DNA of 10,358 nucleotides from Sedimenticola sp. (GTDB lineage Bacteria; Pseudomonadota; Gammaproteobacteria; Chromatiales; Chromatiaceae): contig JAPHUG010000251.1 in the NCBI GenBank assembly GCA_026197195.1, positions 1 to 10,358 on the forward strand. The letters are read 5' to 3'. The position numbers and the translations under genes are program-made. Shown one piece after another: positions 1 through 7,561 of the stretch. Position 1 is the stretch's first letter, and each line of letters begins with the position of its first letter. The notes under the pieces are model-generated. The model worked only from the letters and a program-made list of their open reading frames with translations. It did not search any database and was not told the origin of the DNA.

Positions 1-986
1 AGCCGACCAAAGGTCACCTTTAGTCTGGAGAGCAGATCATCAGCAATCGATTCATGAACAATCAAGCGCCTGAGTGTGGTACAACGCTGACCACAGGTGC
101 CTACGGCAGAAAAAACAATCGCTCGCAGTGCCAATTCAATTTCTGCTGAGGCAGAGACGATCATGGCATTATTGCCACCCAGTTCCAGCAGGGAACGGCC
201 CAATCGGGCACCCACATCCATAGCCACTTTCTTTCCCATCGGCACAGAGCCTGTGGCAGAGACTAAGGGTATACGAGGATCCCGCGTCAGTTGTGCACCA
301 ATAGAATGATCACCCACAACAACCTGCGAAACAGCTGCAGGGAAATCGGAGAATTGGCGTACTGTCTGGTCAACCAGGTTTTGACAAGCCAGCGCACACA
401 GCGGCGCCTTCTCAGAGGGTTTCCAGATAACCGAGTCACCACAGACAATAGCCAACATGGTATTCCAGGCCCAGACGGCCATCGGGAAATTAAAGGCACT
501 GATCACTACCACGGGTCCCAGGGGGTGCCACTGTTCCATCATTCTGTGATCAGGGCGTTCACTGACAATGGTTAAACCATGCAATTGACGAGAGAGCCCC
601 ACAGCAAAGTCACAGATATCAATCACCTCCTGTACTTCGCCGAGGGATTCTTGAAGTATCTTGCCACACTCCAGTGTGATCAATTCAGCCAACTGTTGTT
701 TCTGTTGACGAAACAGATTGCCCAGCACGCGCACAAAATCACCCCGCCGGGGTGCCGGTATTTTTCGGGTTGTTAAAAAAGCCTCACAGGCTTGTGTGAT
801 CACCTGATCGGTCTGATCAGCCGATGCCATCGTTAAGTCAGCAAGGGTATTACCATCAATCGGACTCACCACCTTGAACGCTGCCCCACCCCCTTTCAGA
901 CGGACGCCGCCCCCCATGACGGCAGGCACATCAGTTGAGTTTATAGAGGTGTGGATAGCGAGCTGACTTAGTAGCTGATTATTCAT
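1..986 (-). CDS. amaB: ALDH7-family aldehyde dehydrogenase (AmaB-type), 3' part outside window
   Basis: The minus frame is open from an ATG at 986 to the window edge, giving 328 residues of a family that usually has about 500; the C-terminus lies beyond position 1. Visible motifs are the substrate-side Asn in AFNFP (N166), the general base Glu in LLELGGNN (E268) and the nucleophile in GTCGQRCTT (C302). The block WHPLGPVVVISAFNFP and the GQRCTTLRRL stretch are characteristic of ALDH7. Characterised members oxidise alpha-aminoadipic semialdehyde, in equilibrium with piperideine-6-carboxylate, to alpha-aminoadipate with NAD+ in the cytoplasm during lysine breakdown. The gene lies 35 bp downstream of a lysine/saccharopine dehydrogenase-like gene on the same strand, which supports that substrate. 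A GGGTGA stretch upstream may act as a weak ribosome-binding site. Family is near certain; the exact substrate is inferred. Confidence 0.9.
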   Translation of the reverse strand, partial: MNNQLLSQLAIHTSINSTDVPAVMGGGVRLKGGGAAFKVVSPIDGNTLADLTMASADQTDQVITQACEAFLTTRKIPAPRRGDFVRVLGNLFRQQKQQLAELITLECGKILQESLGEVQEVIDICDFAVGLSRQLHGLTIVSERPDHRMMEQWHPLGPVVVISAFNFPMAVWAWNTMLAIVCGDSVIWKPSEKAPLCALACQNLVDQTVRQFSDFPAAVSQVVVGDHSIGAQLTRDPRIPLVSATGSVPMGKKVAMDVGARLGRSLLELGGNNAMIVSASAEIELALRAIVFSAVGTCGQRCTTLRRLIVHESIADDLLSRLKVTFGR

Positions 987-1021
987 TTAGTTATCACCCA
1001 ATTATTAGCCATTGCCTCTAA

Positions 1022-2107
1022 TTAATCCATTTTAAAACAGTCGGCAAAGCGATTATTCATAAAGTCAGAAAAACAGACCTGCTCTTGTTTAACATATCCT
1101 TTTTCGGGTAGCTTTTTCTCAAAATAGAGATCCAGCAAGGTACAGAGTCCAGAGGCGGTGGTGATTTGAATGGCACCCCAATATTCACCGTTAATATCCC
1201 GATGATAGATTTTTCGGCTATCTGTCATCTGTATGAATTTACCATCGATGAGGCCGGTTGCTGTCACCAGGATCAAAACAACATCCTGCCGTGTGACAGC
1301 CAGCGCCTTTTCAAAGATCTGCTTCAAAAGCTCCCGCTGTTCACCCAGCTTAAGGTCATTGATCAGAAAATTCATCAGGTACTGATGCCCTTTATAACGT
1401 ATCGTTTTATAAGTGAGATCAGAAACCTGCCCCTGCAACGTTTCACACAGTGTCCCCAAGCCACCAGAGGTGTTGAAGGCCTCATAGGACGTGCCATCCA
1501 GTGAAAATGTTTCAAGTCCTTCCAAAGGTGTCAGTTCAACATAGCGCCCTGCACGAATAGCATGGCAAGGGTTGCAGTACTCATTGATCAGACCTTGGGT
1601 AGACCAGGTGAGGTTATACATCAAGTTATTAGTTGGAAACTCCGGTAGTGCCCCCACTCGCAGTTTAAGATGATCCAATTGCTCAAACTGCTGCGCCATA
1701 TGAAAACCCACAATGCCAATAAAGCCTGGCGCCAAACCACACTGTGGCACAAAAACCTGACCCGCTACCGCCTGTTCGGCAATCTGTTTAATACGGTTGG
1801 TAGTAGCTATGTCTTCTGTTAAATCAAAATAGCTGATCCCAGCTCTGGCTGCCGCCTCTGCAATAATAGGATTCACATCATACCCACAGGCCGATACAAC
1901 CGCTTTGCACCCCTGAATGGTTGAACCAAGGGCATCTGCATCGGTTATTGTTAACTCTTTTGTGACCATATCACGAGGTAACCTGGCCGCCTCAAGGACA
2001 TGGCGACTCTGATCAGCGATGACAATCGAGTAGTCGCCACTGTTATGTAGCAATTTGGCAATGGATGCACCAATTCGTCCAGCCCCAATTATGGCTATTT
2101 TATGCAT
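1022..2107 (-). CDS. Saccharopine dehydrogenase-like oxidoreductase, possible lysine 6-dehydrogenase
   Basis: This 361-residue protein opens with a Rossmann nucleotide-binding fold: IIGAGRIG gives the GxGxxG glycines at residues 8, 10 and 13, and an acidic residue follows the second strand (VIADQS). The C-terminal two thirds resemble the saccharopine dehydrogenase C-terminal domain, with the runs LAPGFIGIVGFHMA and NTSGGLGTLCETL. It is a single-function protein, too short for the fused lysine-ketoglutarate reductase/saccharopine dehydrogenase. Relatives include saccharopine dehydrogenase, carboxynorspermidine dehydrogenase and lysine 6-dehydrogenase. With an ALDH7 gene next in line and no separate ketoglutarate reductase visible, direct oxidation of the lysine epsilon-amino group to the semialdehyde is the most economical reading, but this is inference. 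The ATG start is well supported: a GGGAGAAGG Shine-Dalgarno stretch ends 4 bases before it. Confidence 0.82.
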   Translation of the reverse strand: MHKIAIIGAGRIGASIAKLLHNSGDYSIVIADQSRHVLEAARLPRDMVTKELTITDADALGSTIQGCKAVVSACGYDVNPIIAEAAARAGISYFDLTEDIATTNRIKQIAEQAVAGQVFVPQCGLAPGFIGIVGFHMAQQFEQLDHLKLRVGALPEFPTNNLMYNLTWSTQGLINEYCNPCHAIRAGRYVELTPLEGLETFSLDGTSYEAFNTSGGLGTLCETLQGQVSDLTYKTIRYKGHQYLMNFLINDLKLGEQRELLKQIFEKALAVTRQDVVLILVTATGLIDGKFIQMTDSRKIYHRDINGEYWGAIQITTASGLCTLLDLYFEKKLPEKGYVKQEQVCFSDFMNNRFADCFKMD

Positions 2108-2267
2108 ACTACCTTCTCCCTACAGCAAAAGAGTCGCATCAATAATGAGTGTGATATCATCTTTCCCACTTAAATGAAGCTTAGCACTCCCACAGCTTTT
2201 CGCTGCACAATACCACCCGTTAAAGCATCCTTATTAAACGCTAGAACTACGAACAATAACGGTCATC
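2108..2267. other. Divergent intergenic region between the lysine-type operon and cobQ
   Basis: These 160 bases must hold the promoter for the minus-strand dehydrogenase operon and, unless transcribed from elsewhere, the one for cobQ. On the minus side the Shine-Dalgarno stretch (complement of 2112-2120) is clear. I find no convincing -35/-10 pair on either strand. A TGATATCA palindrome lies at about 2152-2159, too short to call an operator. I see nothing resembling a B12-box or the folded core of a cobalamin riboswitch ahead of cobQ, and the space is short for one. Confidence 0.4.
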
Positions 2268-3743
2268 ATGACAAGAAATAAAACGCTAATGGTTCAAGGA
2301 ACCACCTCAGATGCTGGCAAGAGTACGCTTGTGGCAGCACTCTGCCGCATTTTCTATCGGAAAGGGATTTCTGTCGCTCCTTTCAAGCCTCAAAACATGG
2401 CGCTCAACAGCGCAGTGACCCCCGAGGGGGGGGAAATAGGACGCGCCCAGGCCGTGCAGGCACAGGCCGCAGGTGTTGAACCCCATACGGATATGAATCC
2501 GGTCTTACTCAAACCAAATACGGATACAGGATGTCAGGTTATTGTGCAGGGAAAACCGGCAAAGAATAATATGGAAGCCTGGGGTTATCATGAATATAAA
2601 CCGAGGGTATTACCCGCTATTCTTGAATCACATCAACGTCTATGCCATCAGTTTGACGCCATCCTTGTAGAGGGTGCAGGCAGTCCGGCTGAGATCAATT
2701 TGCGTGATAATGACGTGGCCAACATGGGGTTTGCAGAGGCCGTAGACTGTCCCGTGATATTGGTTGCAGATATAGATAAAGGCGGTGTGTTTGCCCATCT
2801 TGTAGGCACCCTCAATCTATTGTCACCTTCAGAGCAGAATCGTATAAAAGGTTTCATTATCAATAAATTTCGGGGTGACCTTAGTATTCTCCAACCAGGT
2901 CTTGACTGGTTGGAAGAACAGACACAAAAAGCCGTTTTTGGTGTCCTGCCTTACCTACCGGGATTGCACCTGGAAGCTGAAGACAGCCTGACGGATTCAG
3001 GCATAAAGCCCACCATCGATAAACCACTTCGTGTGGTTATACCCTGGTTACAGCGCACCAGCAATCACACAGACCTTGATCCACTCTCACTACATCCACA
3101 AGTTGAAGTAACCTGGGTTGGACCGGGTGAACCGGTACCTGATGCGGATTTGATTATTCTTCCCGGCTCCAAAAGTGTCCAGGCCGATCTTGCTTATCTT
3201 CGAAAAAGTGAATGGGAGAAGATTATCAAAAGACACCTTCGTTATGGAGGAAAGGTACTGGGTATCTGTGGAGGTTTTCAGATGTTGGGGCAGTTTATTC
3301 ATGACCCATCGGGTATTGAGGGGGCGCCAGGTAGTCAATCAGGCCTTGGTCTTCTGAATGTTGAGACAACCCTTGAGAAAGAGAAGCAGCTACGACTGGT
3401 GACTGGGCATCTGGCAATAAACTCAGCACCGGTTACAGGCTATGAAATCCATATGGGAATGACTCAAGGTTATGGGCTCAATCGCCCTCTGGTATTTACC
3501 GATAGTGGCACGGATGGCGCTATAAGCGAAGATAATCAAATAGCTGGCACATACCTACATGGCCTTTTTGAATCCCCGTCCGCCTGTAACGCCTTACTTG
3601 AATGGGCTGGACTTGAGGTACCTCAGACACCCGACTACAGGGCCTTGCGCGAAGCTGATATTGATAAACTTGCAGATGCCGCCGAACAACACCTGGACAT
3701 CAAGTCTATCATGGCACTACTTGAAGATACGTCATCCGAATAA
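2268..3743 (+). CDS. cobQ: Cobyric acid synthase CobQ/CbiP, glutamine-hydrolysing
   Basis: The enzyme amidates four carboxylates of adenosyl-cobyrinic acid a,c-diamide to give adenosyl-cobyric acid, using ATP and glutamine, late in cobalamin synthesis. The 491 residues match the usual length. The N-terminal synthetase half carries the P-loop [10 protein letters not shown] (11-20), followed by FKPQNMALN and [12 protein letters not shown]; the central [15 protein letters not shown] and [10 protein letters not shown] blocks are typical. The C-terminal class I-type glutaminase domain has its nucleophile Cys334 in [10 protein letters not shown] and His431 in [10 protein letters not shown]. The ATG start aligns with the start of Salmonella CbiP although its Shine-Dalgarno sequence is poor. 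It stands alone: no other cobalamin gene is in the window, and its neighbours lie on the opposite strand. It stops one base short of the facing stop codon of the GGDEF-EAL gene. Confidence 0.96.
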   Translation: MTRNKTLMVQGTTSDAGKSTLVAALCRIFYRKGISVAPFKPQNMALNSAVTPEGGEIGRAQAVQAQAAGVEPHTDMNPVLLKPNTDTGCQVIVQGKPAKNNMEAWGYHEYKPRVLPAILESHQRLCHQFDAILVEGAGSPAEINLRDNDVANMGFAEAVDCPVILVADIDKGGVFAHLVGTLNLLSPSEQNRIKGFIINKFRGDLSILQPGLDWLEEQTQKAVFGVLPYLPGLHLEAEDSLTDSGIKPTIDKPLRVVIPWLQRTSNHTDLDPLSLHPQVEVTWVGPGEPVPDADLIILPGSKSVQADLAYLRKSEWEKIIKRHLRYGGKVLGICGGFQMLGQFIHDPSGIEGAPGSQSGLGLLNVETTLEKEKQLRLVTGHLAINSAPVTGYEIHMGMTQGYGLNRPLVFTDSGTDGAISEDNQIAGTYLHGLFESPSACNALLEWAGLEVPQTPDYRALREADIDKLADAAEQHLDIKSIMALLEDTSSE

Positions 3744-3744
3744 T

Positions 3745-5904
3745 TCAACTGACATTTTTCAAGTAAGGATTATGTAATTGAAGCTTTTGTAGAGAGTGAT
3801 GCCCACCAGCCTCTAATAATGCACTGATCTTATCTGCTGGTTGCGGGGGACAAAGATAATACCCCTGAGCAAAACGGCAATCCATATCTAACAATAGATC
3901 CAATTGTTGTTGGGTCTCTACACCTTCCGCAGTGACCGAAAGATCGAAGTCATTAGCCAGCTTCACCAGTGAACCAACCAGTCGCTTCCCTTTTCCACCG
4001 GTCCCCATTGTTTGGACGAAGTCTTTATCAATTTTCATGATATGAAAACTGAAATTCTGAAGGTAAGTTAATGAACTATAACCTTTGCCAAAATCATCCG
4101 CACTCAACATCACACCCAGCCGTTTGAGACCGGCCATATTCTCTTGGGTTGTCTCCTGGTCGGTGATAAGCAGGGTCTCTGTCACTTCACAATGCAACTT
4201 CTCTGGGTCAAAACCTATACTTTCAAGAATATCCCGAACAGTATGTATAATTTTTGAATGGCTCACTTGTCGCGCAGAAAGATTAACCGAAACAAAAAAC
4301 GCTGTTGGAGACTTAAAGTCAGCATTCCATTGCGCTATTTGTTGACAAGCCGTCAGCAATACCCACTCGCCTATCTGATGAATCACATCAGAACTCTCTG
4401 CGATCGAAATAAATTCATCCGGTGGAATATTGCCGAACTCAGGATGATTCCAGCGTAGCAATGCCTCGAACCCGCTTACCGTTTTTGATTTAATATCAAC
4501 AATAGGCTGGTAATGGATCGACAATTCATTGCGGTTAAGCACTGAGTGCAGGTCATGCTCAATACGCGTGGTTTTTTCAACCTGGGCATGCATCTCAGGC
4601 TCAAAAATATCTACCCGTCCCTTGCCAAGCGCCTTGGCCCGGTACATGGCAATATCCGCGTCACGTAGGATATCTTCAGCTTTTTGGTATTTGACATCTC
4701 CGTAACAGATACCGATGCTGGCATCGATCTGAAGCTGGTATCCAGCCAGGATAAAGGGTTCTTTTACCGTCTCCAGAATTCTATTGGCGATCAGCGAAAC
4801 CTCTCTTGGATTAGCGATATCCTCTATGAGAAAGGTGAATTCATCCCCTCCCATTCTTGCCACCGTATCCGATGGCCTTAAGATGGCTTTAAACCGGGCG
4901 GCCATCTCTTTAAGTAATTCATCACCTATGGAGTGACCATAGCTGTCATTAAGATTCTTGAATCTATCCAGATCCACAAAGCAGACCGCATACTGGTGTT
5001 TCTTGTTACGTTTTTGTTTGGCAATGGTTACGCTTAGACGGTCATCAAAAAGAAAACGGTTTGGCAGTGCGGTCAGTGAATCGTAAAGCGCACTGTGTTC
5101 AAGCTTTTCAAGCAGACTGACTTGTTCAGCTTGTCTATGAGTGGCATATACAGCAAACCCGAATATTCCCAGCACACCAACAACCCACACCGCACTATGG
5201 GTGATGACCATTGTATGAATGGTCTCTTCCGCTGCCTCAAGATAGTGTGACATGGGTATGGATACACTGACGCCACCTCTCAAGTCCCCCTCTTTGAAAC
5301 CAAGGAACCCATGACACTTTTCACACCCTTTGGTCATGTACATTGGCTTCATATAGCGCAGGTAGGGCTGTCCATCTATAGTGGCGCGCTCGACTACTTC
5401 TGGCAATTTTGAAGACTCAAAAAGATCGAGCGCACGTCGTTCCCATTCATCTGCTTTGTTAATGGGATTGAGAGTAACCTTGCCTGTTATTTTGCCCTTG
5501 ACCCCATAACTGTCCTCAAATTCGGACGTCATTTGTCGAAGCATATAGGCTGGGTTCATTAGTGTGAGTTCAACCCCATCCTGGGTCACCAGATCCCTGT
5601 CTTTGAGGTGGCTCAGGTAGGGATTGGGGGGGGTTCTTTCATTAGGCCGGACATAAACACCACCATGTTTGCTGGCCCAGTGTCTAAACGCCTGATCTTT
5701 GTTCCAGTTTCCACGGGCCTCGCTAATTGCCAGCTCATTCTTTTCATTCTTCAGGTTGGTAATATTCCAATCTAATGAGTAACCAACCAGGGCTGTCCAA
5801 ATCAAGAGACCAAGCAGAACCAATACGCCTATTGGTTGCTTTACAAACGCCGTAATCTGCTGATCAAGGGATTTCACGACACAATCTAATCTCTTATTAC
5901 CCAC
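3745..5904 (-). CDS. Membrane-bound DUF3365 (c-haem type) sensor with GGDEF and EAL domains
   Basis: This 719-residue protein is predicted to make and/or degrade c-di-GMP in response to a periplasmic cue. In order: a membrane helix at about 24-43; a periplasmic DUF3365 (Tll0287-like) domain to about 225, containing CEKCH at 194-198, a CxxCH site for covalent c-type haem; a second helix at about 232-254; a short helical linker with no HAMP domain; GGDEF at 352-356 with an RxxD inhibitory site (RPSD, 343-346) at the canonical spacing; then an EAL domain. EAL catalytic and metal ligands look complete: E480 in EAL, N541, E573, D603-D604, K624 and E660, with AEGVET and the late Gln680. One oddity is Lys in place of Thr in the DDFGTGYSS loop. 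Both activities therefore look possible. The start is a GTG directly after an in-frame TAG; a second GTG at codon 10 is an alternative. Haem or redox sensing is inferred from the motif. Confidence 0.92.
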   Translation of the reverse strand: MGNKRLDCVVKSLDQQITAFVKQPIGVLVLLGLLIWTALVGYSLDWNITNLKNEKNELAISEARGNWNKDQAFRHWASKHGGVYVRPNERTPPNPYLSHLKDRDLVTQDGVELTLMNPAYMLRQMTSEFEDSYGVKGKITGKVTLNPINKADEWERRALDLFESSKLPEVVERATIDGQPYLRYMKPMYMTKGCEKCHGFLGFKEGDLRGGVSVSIPMSHYLEAAEETIHTMVITHSAVWVVGVLGIFGFAVYATHRQAEQVSLLEKLEHSALYDSLTALPNRFLFDDRLSVTIAKQKRNKKHQYAVCFVDLDRFKNLNDSYGHSIGDELLKEMAARFKAILRPSDTVARMGGDEFTFLIEDIANPREVSLIANRILETVKEPFILAGYQLQIDASIGICYGDVKYQKAEDILRDADIAMYRAKALGKGRVDIFEPEMHAQVEKTTRIEHDLHSVLNRNELSIHYQPIVDIKSKTVSGFEALLRWNHPEFGNIPPDEFISIAESSDVIHQIGEWVLLTACQQIAQWNADFKSPTAFFVSVNLSARQVSHSKIIHTVRDILESIGFDPEKLHCEVTETLLITDQETTQENMAGLKRLGVMLSADDFGKGYSSLTYLQNFSFHIMKIDKDFVQTMGTGGKGKRLVGSLVKLANDFDLSVTAEGVETQQQLDLLLDMDCRFAQGYYLCPPQPADKISALLEAGGHHSLQKLQLHNPYLKNVS

Positions 5905-5910
5905 CTAACA

Positions 5911-5930
5911 GGAAACAGGTTACTGTTTCC
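5911..5930. repeat. Perfect 8-bp inverted repeat just upstream of the GGDEF-EAL start
   Basis: GGAAACAG (5911-5918) and CTGTTTCC (5923-5930) are exact inverted copies separated by four bases. The repeat lies 6 bp upstream of the GTG start at 5904 and around the expected transcription start of the candidate promoter at 5938-5966. A further pair, ACAGGT (5915-5920) and ACCTGT (5934-5939), could form an alternative, mutually exclusive stem. The position suits a repressor operator or a leader hairpin. It is not an intrinsic terminator for pdxJ, since no T-run follows in the minus direction. Confidence 0.55.
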
Positions 5931-5937
5931 ACTACCT

Positions 5938-5966
5938 GTAATAGCAGCGATTCTCATTCATTGCAA
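5938..5966 (-). promoter_or_regulatory. Candidate sigma70-type promoter for the GGDEF-EAL gene
   Basis: Reading the minus strand, TTGCAA (5966-5961) is followed after exactly 17 bases by TATTAC (5943-5938). Each hexamer matches four of six consensus positions. Transcription would begin near 5931, giving a leader of roughly 27 bases that starts almost at the inverted repeat. The 170-bp spacing from pdxJ makes an independent promoter reasonable. The call rests on sequence resemblance alone. Confidence 0.35.
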
Positions 5967-6074
5967 TGGCAGGTTATAGTTATAGCGACCAGATGCTGTG
6001 CAGCTTAAATCAGCTCGTAGACTCCCTGTGCATGGCCCTTCATCCTGTAGACAACAAACACCTATCCCATTGTT

Positions 6075-6800
6075 TTAACGAGATAACAGTAAAAGTCTTT
6101 TCATTTCTCTAACGGCGGCATCCAGGCCAGTAATCACGGCCCTGGAGATAATGGAGTGGCCGATATTCAGCTCCTGAATCATGGGAATAGACGCAATCGG
6201 TTCCACATTGTGATAATCGAGCCCATGGCCGGCATTGATTTGAAGTCCAATATCGGCGCCATATTCAACCGCCTTTTGTATCCGGTGTAAGGCTTCGGTA
6301 CGTAAATGACCCGGTGCCGCATCGGCATAATGGCCGGTGTGAATCTCAACCGCCGGAACATCTATTTCCCGACAGGCATCCAACTGTTTTTCATCCGCAT
6401 CAATAAACAGTGACACTTTTATGCCAGCTACTTTTAGTTCTGAGCAGTAATCGCGCAAATAATCCTTATTCCCAGCTACATCCAGCCCCCCTTCCGTGGT
6501 CAACTCTTGACGACGCTCAGGGACAATACAACAATCTGTTGGGCTTATTTTTTTAGCGATCGCCAACATCTCCCCCGTGGCCGCCATTTCAAGATTCATA
6601 CGGGTCTGCAGGGTATTAATTAACAGCTCAACATCACGATCTTGTATATGTCGGCGATCCTCACGTAAGTGAACGGTGATTAAATCAGCACCCGCCTGTT
6701 CAGCAATGAGAGCCGCTTGAATGGGTTCGGGATAACGAGTTCCGCGTTGCTGTCTCAGTGTAGCAATGTGATCAATATTGACGCCGAGTAATTTTTTCAT
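6075..6800 (-). CDS. pdxJ: Pyridoxine 5'-phosphate synthase PdxJ
   Basis: PdxJ condenses 3-amino-2-oxopropyl phosphate with 1-deoxy-D-xylulose 5-phosphate to give pyridoxine 5'-phosphate, the ring-closing step of the DXP-dependent vitamin B6 route, in the cytoplasm. The protein is a single TIM barrel. Diagnostic stretches are [20 protein letters not shown] at the N-terminus, [11 protein letters not shown] (catalytic His44), [11 protein letters not shown] (active-site Glu), EIHTGHYA and [12 protein letters not shown] (second catalytic His). The start chosen is the ATG at 6800, giving 241 residues and matching the E. coli N-terminus. A GTG at 6812 would add four residues (245 in all); neither has a strong Shine-Dalgarno sequence. 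It follows recO after 41 bp as the last recognised gene of the lepB cluster; acpS, its enterobacterial partner, is not downstream. Confidence 0.96.
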   Translation of the reverse strand: MKKLLGVNIDHIATLRQQRGTRYPEPIQAALIAEQAGADLITVHLREDRRHIQDRDVELLINTLQTRMNLEMAATGEMLAIAKKISPTDCCIVPERRQELTTEGGLDVAGNKDYLRDYCSELKVAGIKVSLFIDADEKQLDACREIDVPAVEIHTGHYADAAPGHLRTEALHRIQKAVEYGADIGLQINAGHGLDYHNVEPIASIPMIQELNIGHSIISRAVITGLDAAVREMKRLLLLSR

Positions 6801-6841
6801 GTTCAGATTCACGCTGTTTGTTTGTAATTAAGCTTCTGTGT

Positions 6842-7561
6842 TCACTGTCGCTGATGGGTGTGACGGAAGAGTTCTCTGCTTTTCAATGGCTTATCACCTA
6901 GGTAAAACCCAAGTAGGGTTCTGAGCAAAAAACGTGCTTCGCGCAGCTGTACAGGCAATATCAACCGTCGACTCGCTAATGATAACAGTGTCTGGCCACT
7001 GATGGCATACTCCCCATCCCCGTCTGTCGCGACTAAACCACGTTCAGGTATAAAGCGGTAAGTGCCATCAACATCTATCGGACATTGGGCTTCGGTATCT
7101 GTCTCTAAATCAACGCCATAGCCCAATTCATTTAACAGATCCAATTCAAAATAACGTAACTCAGCCTCATCGACCCCCTTCGCTGAAAGGTGATGAAGTT
7201 GAGCGGCATAGAGATGGAAGAGATGCTCATGGGGATCATTGCGTTGAAGCAGTCGCATCAACAGCTCATTCAGATAGAAACCACAATACAGTGGCGTTCC
7301 ATTGAGTGGTTGGGCACGCCCAGCCTGCTCATAAAGTGTCAGGCTCTTCACCTCTCCTTTGCCACTCCAACCGATCTGTAAAGGGACAAAAGGTTGAAGC
7401 AACGAGGGGCCTGTCTTACCACGCCCCTTTACACCCTTAGCAATGGCGGGGAAACGACCCTGTGCTTCGGTAAAACACTCAACCAACAGACTGCTGTTGG
7501 AATAGGGCCTGCGATGTAACAGGTAAGCTAATGAGAGGTGGTTTGTTCCTGCCTGGTTCAA
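6842..7561 (-). CDS. recO: DNA repair protein RecO
   Basis: RecO works with RecF and RecR to load RecA onto SSB-coated single-stranded DNA at gaps and stalled forks, and anneals complementary strands. The 239 residues match the E. coli length. The N-terminal OB-fold part contains LLHRRPYSNSSLLVECFT and the AKGVKG turn; the helical C-terminal part contains LYCGFYLNELLMRLL, RYFELDLLNELGYGVDL and the family ending GDKPLKSRELFR. I see no zinc-finger cysteine cluster, as in E. coli RecO. The apparent start is a TTG whose last two bases are the first two of the era TGA stop (TTGA overlap). No ATG or GTG gives a full-length N-terminus, so TTG is the best choice, probably served by coupling to era translation. 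Confidence 0.94.
   Translation of the reverse strand: MNQAGTNHLSLAYLLHRRPYSNSSLLVECFTEAQGRFPAIAKGVKGRGKTGPSLLQPFVPLQIGWSGKGEVKSLTLYEQAGRAQPLNGTPLYCGFYLNELLMRLLQRNDPHEHLFHLYAAQLHHLSAKGVDEAELRYFELDLLNELGYGVDLETDTEAQCPIDVDGTYRFIPERGLVATDGDGEYAISGQTLLSLASRRLILPVQLREARFLLRTLLGFYLGDKPLKSRELFRHTHQRQ
7558..7561 (-). promoter_or_regulatory. TTGA stop/start overlap joining era and recO
   Basis: On the minus strand the era stop TGA overlaps the recO TTG start by two bases within TTGA. This arrangement favours termination-reinitiation coupling. The non-ATG start should keep RecO made at a lower level than Era; that consequence is inferred. Confidence 0.6.

Noticed and set aside
97..776. Three consecutive plus-strand open frames of 65-94 residues
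   Set aside because: They are antisense to the ALDH7 gene, whose minus frame is open throughout with its catalytic motifs in place.
798..818. Three GATC sites within 21 bp, in a GATC-rich stretch
   Set aside because: They lie inside the coding sequence for a plain run of residues (ADQTDQVIT) where the codons explain them; no SeqA-type or origin context is present.
1166..1504. 112-residue plus-strand open frame
   Set aside because: Antisense to the saccharopine dehydrogenase-like gene, with low-complexity composition and no recognisable family.
2108..2267. Cobalamin riboswitch ahead of cobQ
   Set aside because: No B12-box or matching stem series is visible and the space is short for the full element.
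5911..5930. Intrinsic terminator for the lepB-pdxJ operon
   Set aside because: The hairpin is not followed by a T-run on the minus strand, and it lies past a promoter candidate for the next gene.
5943..5966. Fur-box-like sequence (AATGAGAATC on the minus strand) in the promoter spacer
   Set aside because: Only 10 of 19 positions match the Fur consensus, nearly all in one half; the other half does not match, so it is not a supportable site.
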